Shown: in pieces, positions 31,519-38,946 of the stretch
How the letters are laid out: every line of letters starts with the position of its first letter
How positions within the stretch are numbered: position 1 is the stretch's first letter
Assembly: GCA_021324235.1 (NCBI GenBank)
Contig: JAJPJM010000135.1
Location: forward strand, 1 to 38,946
Reading direction: 5' to 3'
Length of the DNA stretch: 38,946 nucleotides
DNA from: Verrucomicrobiota bacterium
GTDB taxonomy: Bacteria > Verrucomicrobiota > Verrucomicrobiia > Limisphaerales > UBA11358
Position numbers and translations under genes: made by a program
The notes under the pieces: model-generated
What the model was told of the DNA's origin: nothing
The model's input: only the letters and a program-made list of their open reading frames with translations
Databases searched by the model: none

Positions 31519-32166
31519 ATGCAGAAAAAAATTGTCAGTTCAGTCCTCGGCATCGTCTTATTGGGCATGGCCGCCCAGGCGCAGTCCACAACCATCTTCA
31601 ATAGTCTTTCGGACAGCATTATCGGAGAAGGCCCGATTGGAACAGACCCCTTTGGTCCTCCACCGATGAACGGAGATAATTGGCGGGCACAGAGTTTCAT
31701 GACGGGTGGCGCGAATTGGACGTCAGAATCCGTTACCCTGTCGCTCCTATCGGTCGGATCGTCAACCGGGGGCTTTACGGTCAGCCTCTATGGCGACAGC
31801 GGAAACGGGCCGGGAACGCAGTTGGGCACGCTGACCGGCAATGGCAATCCTGGCACCGGTCTCTCTTCCTTCACGGGCGCGATCACCCTGAACCCGGACG
31901 CGACTTACTGGATAGTGACTGACGTCTCCAGCGATCATTCGGGCAGCGTTTATGGCTGGATGGCGGGCACGGGCGGGCCGGCCGTCGGCTCAACCGTTGG
32001 GGCTGGTTACTCTTCTGACGGCGGCGCGTCCTGGGGGACCGATTCCAGTTCCAGCTATCTGATGCAGGTGGACGCCGACCTCACCTCGGCTCCAGAGCCT
32101 TCCACGATGGTCCTGGCGGGTTTGGGTGGTGTGGGTTGCCTGCTGCAGATCCGTCGGCGCCGGTAA
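31519..32166 (+). CDS. PEP-CTERM protein, choice-of-anchor R type
   Basis: The 215-residue protein has a signal peptide (VSSVLGIVLLGMAAQAQ). The body (NWRAQSFMTGGANWTSESVT; GGFTVSLYGDSGNGPGTQLG; LNPDATYWIVTDVSS) matches the choice-of-anchor R type of beta-sandwich. It ends in APEPS, a hydrophobic helix (TMVLAGLGGVGCLLQI) and RRRR, the PEP-CTERM signal for exosortase sorting. It is probably a surface or biofilm protein. A strong terminator follows. Confidence 0.88.
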   Translation: MQKKIVSSVLGIVLLGMAAQAQSTTIFNSLSDSIIGEGPIGTDPFGPPPMNGDNWRAQSFMTGGANWTSESVTLSLLSVGSSTGGFTVSLYGDSGNGPGTQLGTLTGNGNPGTGLSSFTGAITLNPDATYWIVTDVSSDHSGSVYGWMAGTGGPAVGSTVGAGYSSDGGASWGTDSSSSYLMQVDADLTSAPEPSTMVLAGLGGVGCLLQIRRRR

Positions 32167-32184
32167 ACTGACTGCGTTTTGCCA

Positions 32185-32216
32185 GCCGCTGCGGCCTCCG
32201 CAGCGGCTTCTGTTTT
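32185..32216 (+). terminator. intrinsic terminator after PEP-CTERM gene
   Basis: GCCGCTGCGG-CCT-CCGCAGCGGC forms a perfect ten-base stem with a three-base loop, followed by TTCTGTTTT. It starts 18 bases after the stop codon. Confidence 0.85.
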
Positions 32217-32283
32217 GGCACGGCGGTTTGGTGGGGCAGGCCAGGGCTCACTCTCCGAGCGAACCGGGGCGCAGTGCGGAGAC

Positions 32284-32325
32284 CACGGCTGGACGCTGGA
32301 CGTGTTGAACATCGTGCAGCATTTC
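32284..32325 (+). other. fragment resembling DpnI-like coding sequence
   Basis: CGGCTGGACGCTGGACG then TGTTGAACATCGTGCAGC matches 26087-26120 in the DpnI-like gene with about three differences in 33 bases, and would read HGWTLDVLNIVQHF. It lies in intergenic repeat DNA just before a GGTAGGG element. Confidence 0.5.
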
Positions 32326-32332
32326 CGAGGTA

Positions 32333-32587
32333 GGGACGCCGCGCCGCGGCGTCCGAACACCGGTAGGGCTGCGCTGCCCCGAAAGCATTCGGGGTGAATC
32401 GCGCAATCTGGCCGGGCGGCAGCCCGGCCCTACCAAACCAACGGACATCGCAGCGCAATGTCCCTACCAGCACCTTCACCACAGTTGATCCGCAGATTTC
32501 GCCGATTACGCAGATAAAGGCATCTGTGAAAATCTATGTTCATCTGTGGCTGAACCCCCTGGCGTCCCTAGCGCCCTGGCGGTTAAT
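32333..32587. repeat. composite repeat, copy 2
   Basis: A short GGTAGGGACGCC...GGCGTCC palindrome (32333-32353) is followed by a second copy (32362-32587) of the composite at 30897-31120: CCCCGAAAGCATTCGGGG, CCGGGCGGCAGCCCGG, CATCGCAGCGCAATG and the GATCCGCAGATTTCGCCG phrase. Confidence 0.8.
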
Positions 32588-32596
32588 CTGAAGGGG

Positions 32597-32902
32597 TCAA
32601 GCCCAGGCCTTGCCGAGTTTGCCCAACCCCGCCTTCTTCAGGTCGGCCGGAGTCATGGCAACCCGGAATTCAATATCCGCATGGAAGGTCAGAAACCACG
32701 GCTCGCAGAACGCCGGAAGCTGTGACGCGTCCTTCATATTGACCACGAGGGTCGCGCCGCGCTGACCGTTGTGCCCGGTGAAATAGACCGCCTCCGGTTT
32801 GGTGGCTGCCAGAATCCGATTTATTTTTGAACCCACCGTGCCGTCTTTCACCGCAGTGTTGAACGGTTCATGGGGAATGGTGACGTCGAGTATGACTTTC
32901 AT
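32597..32902 (-). CDS. small conserved protein, ferredoxin-like fold suspected
   Basis: The 101-residue soluble protein starts MKVILDVTIPHEPFNTAVKD. It alternates strands and helices (INRILAATKPEAVYFTGHNG; ATLVVNMKDASQLPAFCEPW; FHADIEFRVAMTPADLKKAG). The DASQLPAFxEPWFLxxxADIEFRxxMTxxDL pattern belongs to a widespread small family in which genes are often mislabelled pantothenate synthetase. It is likely a dimeric alpha/beta ABM-like fold. ATG 32902 is chosen over the upstream extension. Function is unknown. Confidence 0.7.
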   Translation of the reverse strand: MKVILDVTIPHEPFNTAVKDGTVGSKINRILAATKPEAVYFTGHNGQRGATLVVNMKDASQLPAFCEPWFLTFHADIEFRVAMTPADLKKAGLGKLGKAWA

Positions 32903-33151
32903 GGTAATTGGTTGGTTGGGTGAGATGTTAAGGGATGATGTTGCTGGATGGAAGACAAGGAAAAGCAAAACTCCCGTTCATTTTGTTAATTCTGTCGAAA
33001 AAGCTGTATGTCGGTCGTGAGCAGGAAACCAAATGGAAACGTCGATTTAATCCGGATTTCCGGTCACATCGAATCTGAAAATACGCATTTGGGCAGCGAC
33101 TTTGAGAAACTGCGCACCGACGCCCAATATAAACCGGGGTTAGGTCCGGTA

Positions 33152-33802
33152 TCAGGCTTTGCGGCGGCGGAGCGCCAGCAGACCGAGCAACCCTGCGGAG
33201 ACGAGCCCCAAGGTGGCCGGCTCGGGCACGGGGTTGAGAGTGAAAGTCATAGTGCCCGTTTCATTATATACGTAAACCCATTGAGCATCTCCAATCACAT
33301 TTCCATTCCCGTCCACATTTGCTTCTCCAATGAACATTCCGTAGGAACCTGGCCCATTACCCCAAATGTTTATGAGCGCATTATACTCAGGCGTACCGCC
33401 ATCATAACCGTAAAAGCCGGAGGCAAAACAGACTCCGGTGCCATCGAATACGGGATCATTCAAAGGGTTGGCAACCGTGTCATAAGTAATCACATCGCCA
33501 TCATGATTTCTGACGTCCCCGCCCGCCGTAAGCAAGTCCCCTGACGCGGTGGTCAATGGTGTGTGTGGAGGTGCTTCGAGCGGAACGTTGATTACATTGA
33601 TTGAGCCGCTGGTAGCGACTCCGCCCGAGACGGTGATCGTACCCGTGGCATCAATGCCATCATTGCCGGTGAACGTGAAAGTGTAGATTTGGGCGACCGC
33701 CGCCGGAGCCGAAGCGATGAACATCAGCAGTACAACCCCAGCGATCCGCGAAAAGAGGTTCACGGCGGTTTTATCGGACCGAATTTGCGACAATGATTTC
33801 AT
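33152..33802 (-). CDS. PEP-CTERM exported protein
   Basis: The 216-residue protein has an N-terminal signal (FSRIAGVVLLMFIASAPAAVAQ) and a C-terminal PVPEPATLGL, hydrophobic AGLLGLLAL and RRRKA, a full PEP-CTERM signal. The body begins YTFTFTGNDGIDATGTITVSG and holds strands rich in Gly and Asp; it resembles other PEP-CTERM beta-sandwich proteins with no enzymatic motif. ATG 33802 is preferred over an opening at 33835. It is the fourth of the surface-type proteins in this half of the window. Confidence 0.88.
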   Translation of the reverse strand: MKSLSQIRSDKTAVNLFSRIAGVVLLMFIASAPAAVAQIYTFTFTGNDGIDATGTITVSGGVATSGSINVINVPLEAPPHTPLTTASGDLLTAGGDVRNHDGDVITYDTVANPLNDPVFDGTGVCFASGFYGYDGGTPEYNALINIWGNGPGSYGMFIGEANVDGNGNVIGDAQWVYVYNETGTMTFTLNPVPEPATLGLVSAGLLGLLALRRRKA

Positions 33803-33835
33803 AATTTTAAACCTCTGAGTGACTCCATTACACAC

Positions 33836-34375
33836 CAGGAATGATAAACAATCAAGGAAAATCGCCCATCCTGCTTATCCTGATGGCGGACTTGCTCTCC
33901 CGGCCAGAAAACCATGTAACTGCATGCGGTTGAGTGGACTACCTAAACGAATATTCCGAAAGCATCCGCTTTTTAGCAGCTTCAGGATCAGGAACTTATT
34001 CACAATCTCATGATTATCGAAAAGCGGTCCGAAAATCCGGCGCAACCATTCAGCATACCGGAGCCACAGATGGGCACAGATGAAACGCAGATAAAAACAT
34101 CTGTGAAAATCTGCGTTCGGCTGTGGCTGAACCCCGGACATTCCCTGCGCCTTAGCGATTGCCGGGAAGTGAATAACTTTTCATTGACCGGAAATACGGC
34201 CGGCGTATAAGGGCGTTAATAGTCCGGATAAGGGAGTGTTGAGAAGGCTGCTGACGCTGCCCGGGCGGTTTGGTTTTGGAAAACCGTTGGACGGCAGGGG
34301 CCAACAACCCTCGGCAATAATGGGTGGATGTATCCTGACGAATGCAAAATCCAAGTTAAAACCAAATAACCCTAT
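33836..34375. other. intergenic region with CATCTGTG repeat
   Basis: There are 540 bases with no credible gene. At 34057-34160 the phrases GAGCCACAGATGGGCACAG, AACATCTGTGAAAATCTGCG, TTCGGCTGTGGCTGAAC and TGCGCCTTAGCGATTGCCGG belong to the dispersed family. Past it, TTAAAACCAAATAACCCTA lies just before ATG 34376. Confidence 0.5.
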
Positions 34376-35203
34376 ATGAAAACGAACCCGAAATTCCTCA
34401 CGGCCTGCCGTACCACCATGTACCGCCTGGCCGCTTCGCTCGTATTTATCCTGGTGCTGGGACCGGCCCGCGAGTCCGTGGCCAGCGTCCTTGCGTACGA
34501 GGGCTTCAATTATATTGTGAATCAGCCGCTGCCGACCATGACCGGCGGGACCGGCTGGGCGCCCGGGCCCTGGACGCAACTCAGCGGCGGGATGGTGGAT
34601 CAACCGCCCTCGCTGACCTATCCGACGGCGCTGCCTTCGACCGGCGACGCACTCGTGACGCTGGCGGGGGGAGCAGCTTCCCGCAACTTTGCCGCACCGC
34701 TGAGCAATTCCGGGAGCGACCTCTGGATCAGCTTTTTGGAACAGAATTCCGTCGGCGCCGTCCCCGGCGCGCAAGTGGACATCCAACAACCAACCGCGGT
34801 CCTCCCGGATATCGAGGTGGGCAAGACCGCAGGCGACGCCATCACCCTGAACGGCCTGCCGGCCGGGTCTGTTACCGGTGTCGGGGCCGATTTATTCATC
34901 GTGCAACTGGTTCAATGGAGCGGGGGAGGCACGCTGGTAAACCTGTACGTGGATCCCGGCCTTGTCCTCGGCCCGCCGAGTGCCTCGGTTCTGCTCTCGG
35001 GCCCGGCGTTCCAGGCGCAGGATTTTTACTACCAGAGCAATGCCGGACAGGAATTGGACGAGATCCGGGTCGGCACGACCCTCTCGGACGTGGCGGCGGT
35101 GGTCGTCCCCGAACCAGCCACCTTCACGTTGCTGGCGGGCGCGCTGCTGCTGCCATTCGCGGTGAAGACCCGTCGGCGGTTGCGCCGGCGCAGGGTCGCG
35201 TAG
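34376..35203 (+). CDS. PEP-CTERM exported protein
   Basis: The 275-residue protein has a signal peptide (MYRLAASLVFILVLGPARES). The body starts VLAYEGFNYIVNQPLPTMTG and GGTGWAPGPWT, a lectin-like or LamG-like beta-sandwich pattern seen in other verrucomicrobial surface proteins. The end is VVPEPATFTLLAGALLLPFA, then a very basic tail KTRRRLRRRRVA, a PEP-CTERM signal. It is probably sorted by exosortase. The start is supported by TTAAAACCAAAT upstream, shared with 31519. Confidence 0.87.
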   Translation: MKTNPKFLTACRTTMYRLAASLVFILVLGPARESVASVLAYEGFNYIVNQPLPTMTGGTGWAPGPWTQLSGGMVDQPPSLTYPTALPSTGDALVTLAGGAASRNFAAPLSNSGSDLWISFLEQNSVGAVPGAQVDIQQPTAVLPDIEVGKTAGDAITLNGLPAGSVTGVGADLFIVQLVQWSGGGTLVNLYVDPGLVLGPPSASVLLSGPAFQAQDFYYQSNAGQELDEIRVGTTLSDVAAVVVPEPATFTLLAGALLLPFAVKTRRRLRRRRVA

Positions 35204-35304
35204 TATTCCAGCGAATCAAGGTTACAAGCCGGCCGGCATTCTGAAGGCTGAAGGCTGAGCATCGGGCCACGGAATTCCAAGGTAGGGACGGCGGGCGGGC
35301 CCCA

Positions 35305-36483
35305 TCACGGATACTTGAGCCGATAGAATTGGCTGTTCGCCGACTGTGGAAGCATGACCTGATTCCAATTGCTTACGACCGTCGGCGTGTTGGTCAGGTC
35401 CGACCAGTTTGCGGAGGTGAGATCGGAATTCTGTTGCAGCACGAAAGGCGGGCCGGGTGGCACCGGCCAGGAGAGTTGAACAGTATTGGTGTCGGTGAGG
35501 TTAATGATGGGTTGCGGCACGAGCAGGTAGATGCGCAGGCCGTCCAGGCCGTCAGCCAGATAGATATAATTCCCGGCTATTGCCACGTCGAAAGCGCGGG
35601 CATTGCCACCGACAGCACTGTGCGCGACGTTCGTGGGATTGGCCGGGTCGGAAACATCATCAACGCGCAAGCCGTCGGCGAAATTGGCCAGGCAGGCAAA
35701 CCTGCCTGAAACCGCCACCCCTGACGCACTGCCACCGTTGTTGATGTGACCGACGTTCGTGGGATTGGCCGGGTCGGAAACATCATCGATGCGCAAGCCG
35801 TCGCCGTCATTGGCCAGATAGGCGTAATTTCCGGATACGGCCACGCCTTTCGCGGAGAGACCACTATTTATCTGGCTGAGGAAGGCGGGATTGGTCGGAT
35901 TCGAGATATTGTAAATTCGCAGCCCGCTGTTGCCGCTGGCCATGTAGGCATAGTCGCCCGACAGCGCCAGCGCGCCGCCGCCATTGGTTTGGCCGACCAA
36001 AACAAGGTTGGTGGGGTTTGAAGCGTCATAAATCCGCAAACCACCCGTGCCCGACAGATAGACATGGTTCCCGGATGACGCAGCGCCGGTAATGTACGGT
36101 CCGATGGGATTGCCGAGGTTGAGGATGTTGGTGGGGGTTGAAATATCGAAAATGCGCAGGCCGTCGCAGTCATTGCCCATGTAAGCGTAGTTGCCCGATA
36201 AGGCCAGGCAATAACCCCCGGCAGGACACGGACCACTGGGGGCGCCACCGTAGCCGATATTGGTCGGATTGGCCGGATTGGAAATGTCATAAACGCGCAA
36301 GCCATCACCGCCATTGCGCAAGTAAACATAGTTGCCCGACAGCACGATGCTGGTGGCGGTTCCACCGTAGTTGGTGGTTGAGTGGCCGACATTAACCAGC
36401 GTGAATTGGGCGGGAGCAGGCCACGCCGCGAAAAGCAACGATGCCAATGAGGCAAACATGGGAAGGGTTCGCCATCGGTTCAT
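35305..36483 (-). CDS. secreted LVIVD-type beta-propeller protein
   Basis: The 392-residue protein starts at ATG 36483 with a signal peptide (SLASLLFAAWPAPAQ). It has seven or eight repeats of GNYxYLxxGxDGLRIxDISNPxNPTxxG, LVIVD-like blades; neighbouring blades are very similar, implying recent duplication. The last 50 residues (FVLQQNSDLTSANWSDLTN ... SQFYRLKYP) are the FYRL C-terminal domain also seen at 12416 and 15915. It is predicted extracellular or surface-attached, binding partner unknown. It is convergent with the PEP-CTERM gene. Confidence 0.83.
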   Translation of the reverse strand: MNRWRTLPMFASLASLLFAAWPAPAQFTLVNVGHSTTNYGGTATSIVLSGNYVYLRNGGDGLRVYDISNPANPTNIGYGGAPSGPCPAGGYCLALSGNYAYMGNDCDGLRIFDISTPTNILNLGNPIGPYITGAASSGNHVYLSGTGGLRIYDASNPTNLVLVGQTNGGGALALSGDYAYMASGNSGLRIYNISNPTNPAFLSQINSGLSAKGVAVSGNYAYLANDGDGLRIDDVSDPANPTNVGHINNGGSASGVAVSGRFACLANFADGLRVDDVSDPANPTNVAHSAVGGNARAFDVAIAGNYIYLADGLDGLRIYLLVPQPIINLTDTNTVQLSWPVPPGPPFVLQQNSDLTSANWSDLTNTPTVVSNWNQVMLPQSANSQFYRLKYP

Positions 36484-36702
36484 GCCACAAGTCGTTATAC
36501 CCTCACTTTGGCCACATTTCAAGCCAAACGTCGCCTGGCGTGACGGCCGTAACTCCTAGACAGAATGTGGTTGAGAGATGGGCGTTGGCAGGCGGCAGTT
36601 AGGGAAAAGCAAAACTCCCAATGCGTGACCGCTGGCATCTGCCGGCAGAACTCATGCCCTCAGACCGTTTCTCACTGTACCTCCGTGGGTGCGGAAGGTT
36701 GT

Positions 36703-37110
36703 TCAATGCCCGTCGTCGTGATCGTGACCGTGACCGTGGTTCTGGTCGTGGCCCTGATCGCGATCCCGGTTGTGGTCATTGTCATGTCCGCCGTCGCGGT
36801 AACGATCATTGTGAATGGCATGGTCGTGCCAATCCGCGTGATACCGTTCCCAGCCATGAAAGCGCTGAAGCCTCCATGGTTCACAAACAATCCAGACCTG
36901 GCCCGGTCCCAAATAGTAATATTGACCGCCGACAACGCCGACGTATTCGTAACCGTCCCAGACGTAATCATCAGGATACACTCCCACCGCCACCACGGGC
37001 GCGGGCGCTTCCACGGCCACGCCACCATAGGGCCTGACAATACAGCCGGACATCAATGCCGCGGCCGCCAGACCGCAAACACCCAACGTTATTTTATTAG
37101 TGCGATTCAT
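36703..37110 (-). CDS. His/Asp-rich lipoprotein
   Basis: The 135-residue protein has a lipobox LMSGC (Cys23), a Val/Tyr-rich middle (VGVYPDDYVWDGYEYVGVVG; YYLGPGQVWIVCEPW), and a C-terminal tail of alternating His, Asp, Asn and Gly (HNRDRDQGHDQNHGHGHDHD). The tail could chelate Ni, Zn or Co ions; that is inference. The middle resembles small YXWGXW-type envelope proteins. ATG 37110 is chosen over an upstream start. Confidence 0.72.
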   Translation of the reverse strand: MNRTNKITLGVCGLAAAALMSGCIVRPYGGVAVEAPAPVVAVGVYPDDYVWDGYEYVGVVGGQYYYLGPGQVWIVCEPWRLQRFHGWERYHADWHDHAIHNDRYRDGGHDNDHNRDRDQGHDQNHGHGHDHDDGH

Positions 37111-37169
37111 AGAGATTAGACTGTTTGGCACCCAATTTGTCTCAAAATGCAAAACCCACCGAAAGCCCA

Positions 37170-37441
37170 AAAGCCAGAATTTCTACCGCCAAGCCGCCAA
37201 GCGCGCAAAGGAGTTGATCCGCAGGGTTCGCCGATTAACGCTGATAGGGATATCTGTGAAAATCTGTGTTCAGCTGTGGCTGAAGCCTTGGCGTTCTCCG
37301 AATTCTGGCGGTTAAATGTCCGTTGTTTTGCTGCACCGCAGCCGTGGCATCTGGAGATTGCCGTGATTGGTAGGGCGCGATCTCCGCATCGCGCCGAAGT
37401 TCAGTCTTCCACGCGGCTCGTTAGGGACAACGAGCCCTACC
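37170..37441. repeat. phrase-like repeats and GGTAGGG element
   Basis: ACCGCCAAGCCGCCAAGC, TTGATCCGCAGGGTTCGCCG, ATCTGTGAAAATCTGTGTTC and TCTGGCGGTTAAATG (37180-37318) resemble the second half of the composite. At 37369-37441 an element runs GGTAGGGCGCGAT...ATCGCGCC, then GGCTCGTT-AGGGAC-AACGAGCC and CTACC. Confidence 0.72.
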
Positions 37442-37498
37442 TTTCAAAACGCTTCGTTCCCGTCGTTTGCTTCTGTGGTCTGAAACCCGTCAGCGCCA

Positions 37499-37717
37499 TC
37501 ACGTGTAAACCACGCCCAGGACGCGTGGCACGAATTCGTGGGTGAACAGATCCACCCATCGGCCCTCGCGGTCACGAAAGGCCATACACTTGAAGCCCTC
37601 GCACTGGACCTGCACCGGCATGCCCAAAACCGGCAAGGGACCGTATTTGATTTTTTTGAATTCCCGGGCGTTGTCCTGCATGCCACAACATACGCCCAAA
37701 TCGGGAAAGGCGCTCAC
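37499..37717 (-). CDS. small Cys-containing protein, function unknown
   Basis: The 72-residue protein starts at GTG 37717 (MSAFPDLGVCCGMQDNARE) or at ATG 37681, 12 codons later. It reads KKIKYGPLPVLGMPVQVQCE then GFKCMAFRDREGRWVDLFTH; four Cys are scattered, with CC and CxxxxxC spacing. It looks like a small beta-barrel with a single domain. No family was recognised. The start could be either codon. Confidence 0.5.
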   Translation of the reverse strand: MSAFPDLGVCCGMQDNAREFKKIKYGPLPVLGMPVQVQCEGFKCMAFRDREGRWVDLFTHEFVPRVLGVVYT

Positions 37718-37785
37718 TTTACTTCAATATATCGCCGTTCCTGAACAAGAGGCGGCACGTAATCGGCGGTGCCATTGGCGGAGTG

Positions 37786-37836
37786 CCCCGGTCGGGTTAC
37801 ACCCCATAGCCGCGATGCGGCCCGTCGCGTAGGTTC
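37786..37836. repeat. GGGTTACACCCCATAGC repeat pair
   Basis: CGGGTTACACCCCATAGC then CGATGCGGCCCGTCGCGTA recurs as GGGTTACACCCCATAGC then GCGCCGATGGCGTAATC at about 38108-38145. Both lie before short membrane or lipoprotein genes. Confidence 0.5.
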
Positions 37837-37888
37837 ATTTCAGAAATTGACGGCAAATACATTGCCATCAAAAAACGAAAGACAAACC

Positions 37889-37996
37889 ATGCATCTCTTA
37901 TTATTCACACCCGTGCTAGGTAGTGCCATCTGGATTGGCGGAGGCTCGGTCGGCCTCGTGCTGCTCATCGTGATTGTGGTTCTATTGCTTCGCTGA
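37889..37996 (+). CDS. 35-residue single-helix membrane protein
   Basis: The sequence MHLLLFTPVLGSAIWIGGGS then VGLVLLIVIVVLLLR is nearly all hydrophobic and would make one membrane helix with a Gly-rich turn. It is short and easily missed. It resembles small DUF3309-like or YqaE-like hydrophobic peptides in length only. Confidence 0.5.
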   Translation: MHLLLFTPVLGSAIWIGGGSVGLVLLIVIVVLLLR

Positions 37997-38182
37997 CCAT
38001 CAAGCCGTCACACCCCATGCGACGGCACGCGCCTTTGGCGCACCCCTCGCCGATGGGGCGGCGCCGAACTCCGCCCTCGCAAGATTCACGACCGACGAGC
38101 ATGGGGTAGGGTTACACCCCATAGCTTATGAAGCGCCGATGGCGTAATCACGTACGAGTAAAACAAACAAAAAATTATACTT

Positions 38183-38338
38183 ATGAAAAAACTTATCATC
38201 GCCTGTTTCGCCGCGGTCGTCATTGCGTCATCGCTGTCCGGCTGCACCACTCCGACAACCACAACGAGCACGACCACCACGACACCCGCCGTGCCCGCCG
38301 TGCCCGCCACCTCAACGACCACCACGCAAACCCAATAA
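38183..38338 (+). CDS. 51-residue Thr-rich small lipoprotein
   Basis: Reading from ATG 38183: MKKLIIACFAAVVIASSLSG then CTTPTTTTSTTTTTP and AVPAVPATSTTTTQTQ. The start MKKLIIACFA with LSGC (Cys21) is a textbook lipobox. The mature part is almost all Thr, Pro, Ala and Val, likely an extended linker at the membrane surface. It resembles small entericidin-like lipoproteins. Confidence 0.65.
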   Translation: MKKLIIACFAAVVIASSLSGCTTPTTTTSTTTTTPAVPAVPATSTTTTQTQ

Positions 38339-38668
38339 CCATCAAGGTTCGGGCTTTCGCAATGGCGCGCGCGTGGGGAGCCTGTCATTTACGTTGCGCA
38401 GCTGGACGTTGGACGCCCTGAACCACGCGCGGCGTCTGGCGATTGCCCGGATTCTTCAGACCAAATGCGGTTGGGAGACAGGGCTGCCAGATGGGAGACG
38501 GGTAAAAAGCCAAACGCTGTTCATCATGTTGATTCCGTCAAAACGCGTGTCGTTCTTCGCGCCCTGGCGGCTCGGCGGTAAAAACTTATTTCCCGTGTGA
38601 TTCGCCGTTTGGCCGGGATTGACCACTGGTCTCGACAAACCGTCCCCGGGGAGTAGCTTTCCATCAGA
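38339..38668. other. intergenic region with DpnI-like fragment
   Basis: There are 330 bases with no credible gene. At 38399-38440 CAGCTGGACGTTGGACG then CCCTGAACCACGCGCGGCG is related to the DpnI-like coding segment at 26087-26130 and reads SWTLDALNHARRL. TTCATCATGTTGATTCCGTC and GCCCTGGCGGCTCGGCGG are phrase-like repeats. Confidence 0.5.
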
Positions 38669-38946
38669 ATGAAAGGTGAGGTCGTCTATCTTTACGCGTT
38701 TGACGTGGCCAACGAAATCATCACGTCGCGCGTGCAGGAAATCCTGTCGGAAAAACCGTTCCCGTTCGAAATCCGGATGGACCGGACGTTGCCGAAGGAC
38801 ATGCCGCTTTACAAGCCGCTGGCCATTGAGCCGCATCCGCTGCCCGCCCGGTTGCAGGGCGCGCCCGTCCGCCTGCTGATTCGCGTCTATGACGTGGGCG
38901 TGGTGACGGTGATGATGCGGGTGGCGTTTGAAACGGAATCGCTGGC
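38669..38946 (+). CDS. conserved protein, N-terminal part
   Basis: Reading from ATG 38669: MKGEVVYLYAFDVANEIITS, then RVQEILSEKPFPFEIRMDR, LPKDMPLYKPLAIEPHPLPA, and VRLLIRVYDVGVVTVMMRVA. It runs off the right edge after 92 residues. The pattern (GEVVYxYAFDVxxE ... KPxxIEPxPxPxxLxGxPVRLLxRVYDVGVV) is conserved, from memory, in Verrucomicrobia and neighbours, with no known enzymatic role. The C-terminal part is outside the window. Confidence 0.7.
   Translation, partial: MKGEVVYLYAFDVANEIITSRVQEILSEKPFPFEIRMDRTLPKDMPLYKPLAIEPHPLPARLQGAPVRLLIRVYDVGVVTVMMRVAFETESL

Overview
This is a GC-rich chromosomal window, most likely from a Verrucomicrobia-type (Pedosphaera/Limisphaerales-like) bacterium. 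The clues are three PEP-CTERM proteins, several secreted proteins with a Verrucomicrobia-style C-terminal domain ending in FYRL, a protein resembling a Planctomycetes/Verrucomicrobia-restricted family, and intergenic DNA full of short degenerate repeats. No rRNA, tRNA, integrase, transposase or CRISPR array was seen. The species assignment is inference.

Layout. 1-3.0 kb (minus): a Bat/MoxR operon (batD, batE, start of moxR). 3.2-7.4 kb (plus): a zinc-ribbon protein, an AsmA-like protein, glutamate 5-kinase (proB), MazG and a secreted Gly/His-rich protein. 7.5-11.4 kb (minus): two ABC exporter half-transporters whose complementary active-site defects predict a heterodimer. 11.5-22.2 kb: a lipoprotein alpha/beta hydrolase, secreted and PEP-CTERM proteins, a beta-hydroxyacid dehydrogenase, and two paralogous exported proteins of unknown function. 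22.3-28.6 kb: a defence or accessory island. 28.9-38.9 kb: a glycosyltransferase, a CPBP protease, three PEP-CTERM or beta-propeller surface proteins, lipoproteins and small proteins, separated by repeats.

The most unusual part is 22.5-26.4 kb. A Dam/DpnM-like adenine methyltransferase and a PD-(D/E)XK restriction-type nuclease run leftward. Divergent from them, an XRE regulator and a clear DpnI homologue (normally cuts methylated GATC) run rightward. Active GATC methylase and active DpnI should not coexist. The DpnI homologue has Gln where DpnI has catalytic Glu64, and its reading frame carries three different palindromic repeat elements, all in frame. The methylase differs from Dam/DpnM at an Arg used for GATC recognition, yet seven GATC sites crowd its start region. 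A perfect 8-4-8 inverted repeat between the divergent genes is a likely operator.

The second theme is repeat biology. Several families of 50-90 bp palindromic elements and phrase-like degenerate repeats fill almost every intergenic space. They also enter genes: in frame in batE and in the DpnI homologue, as a stop codon for an ABC gene, and around other starts and stops. Short fragments resembling the DpnI-homologue coding sequence occur at two distant intergenic sites.
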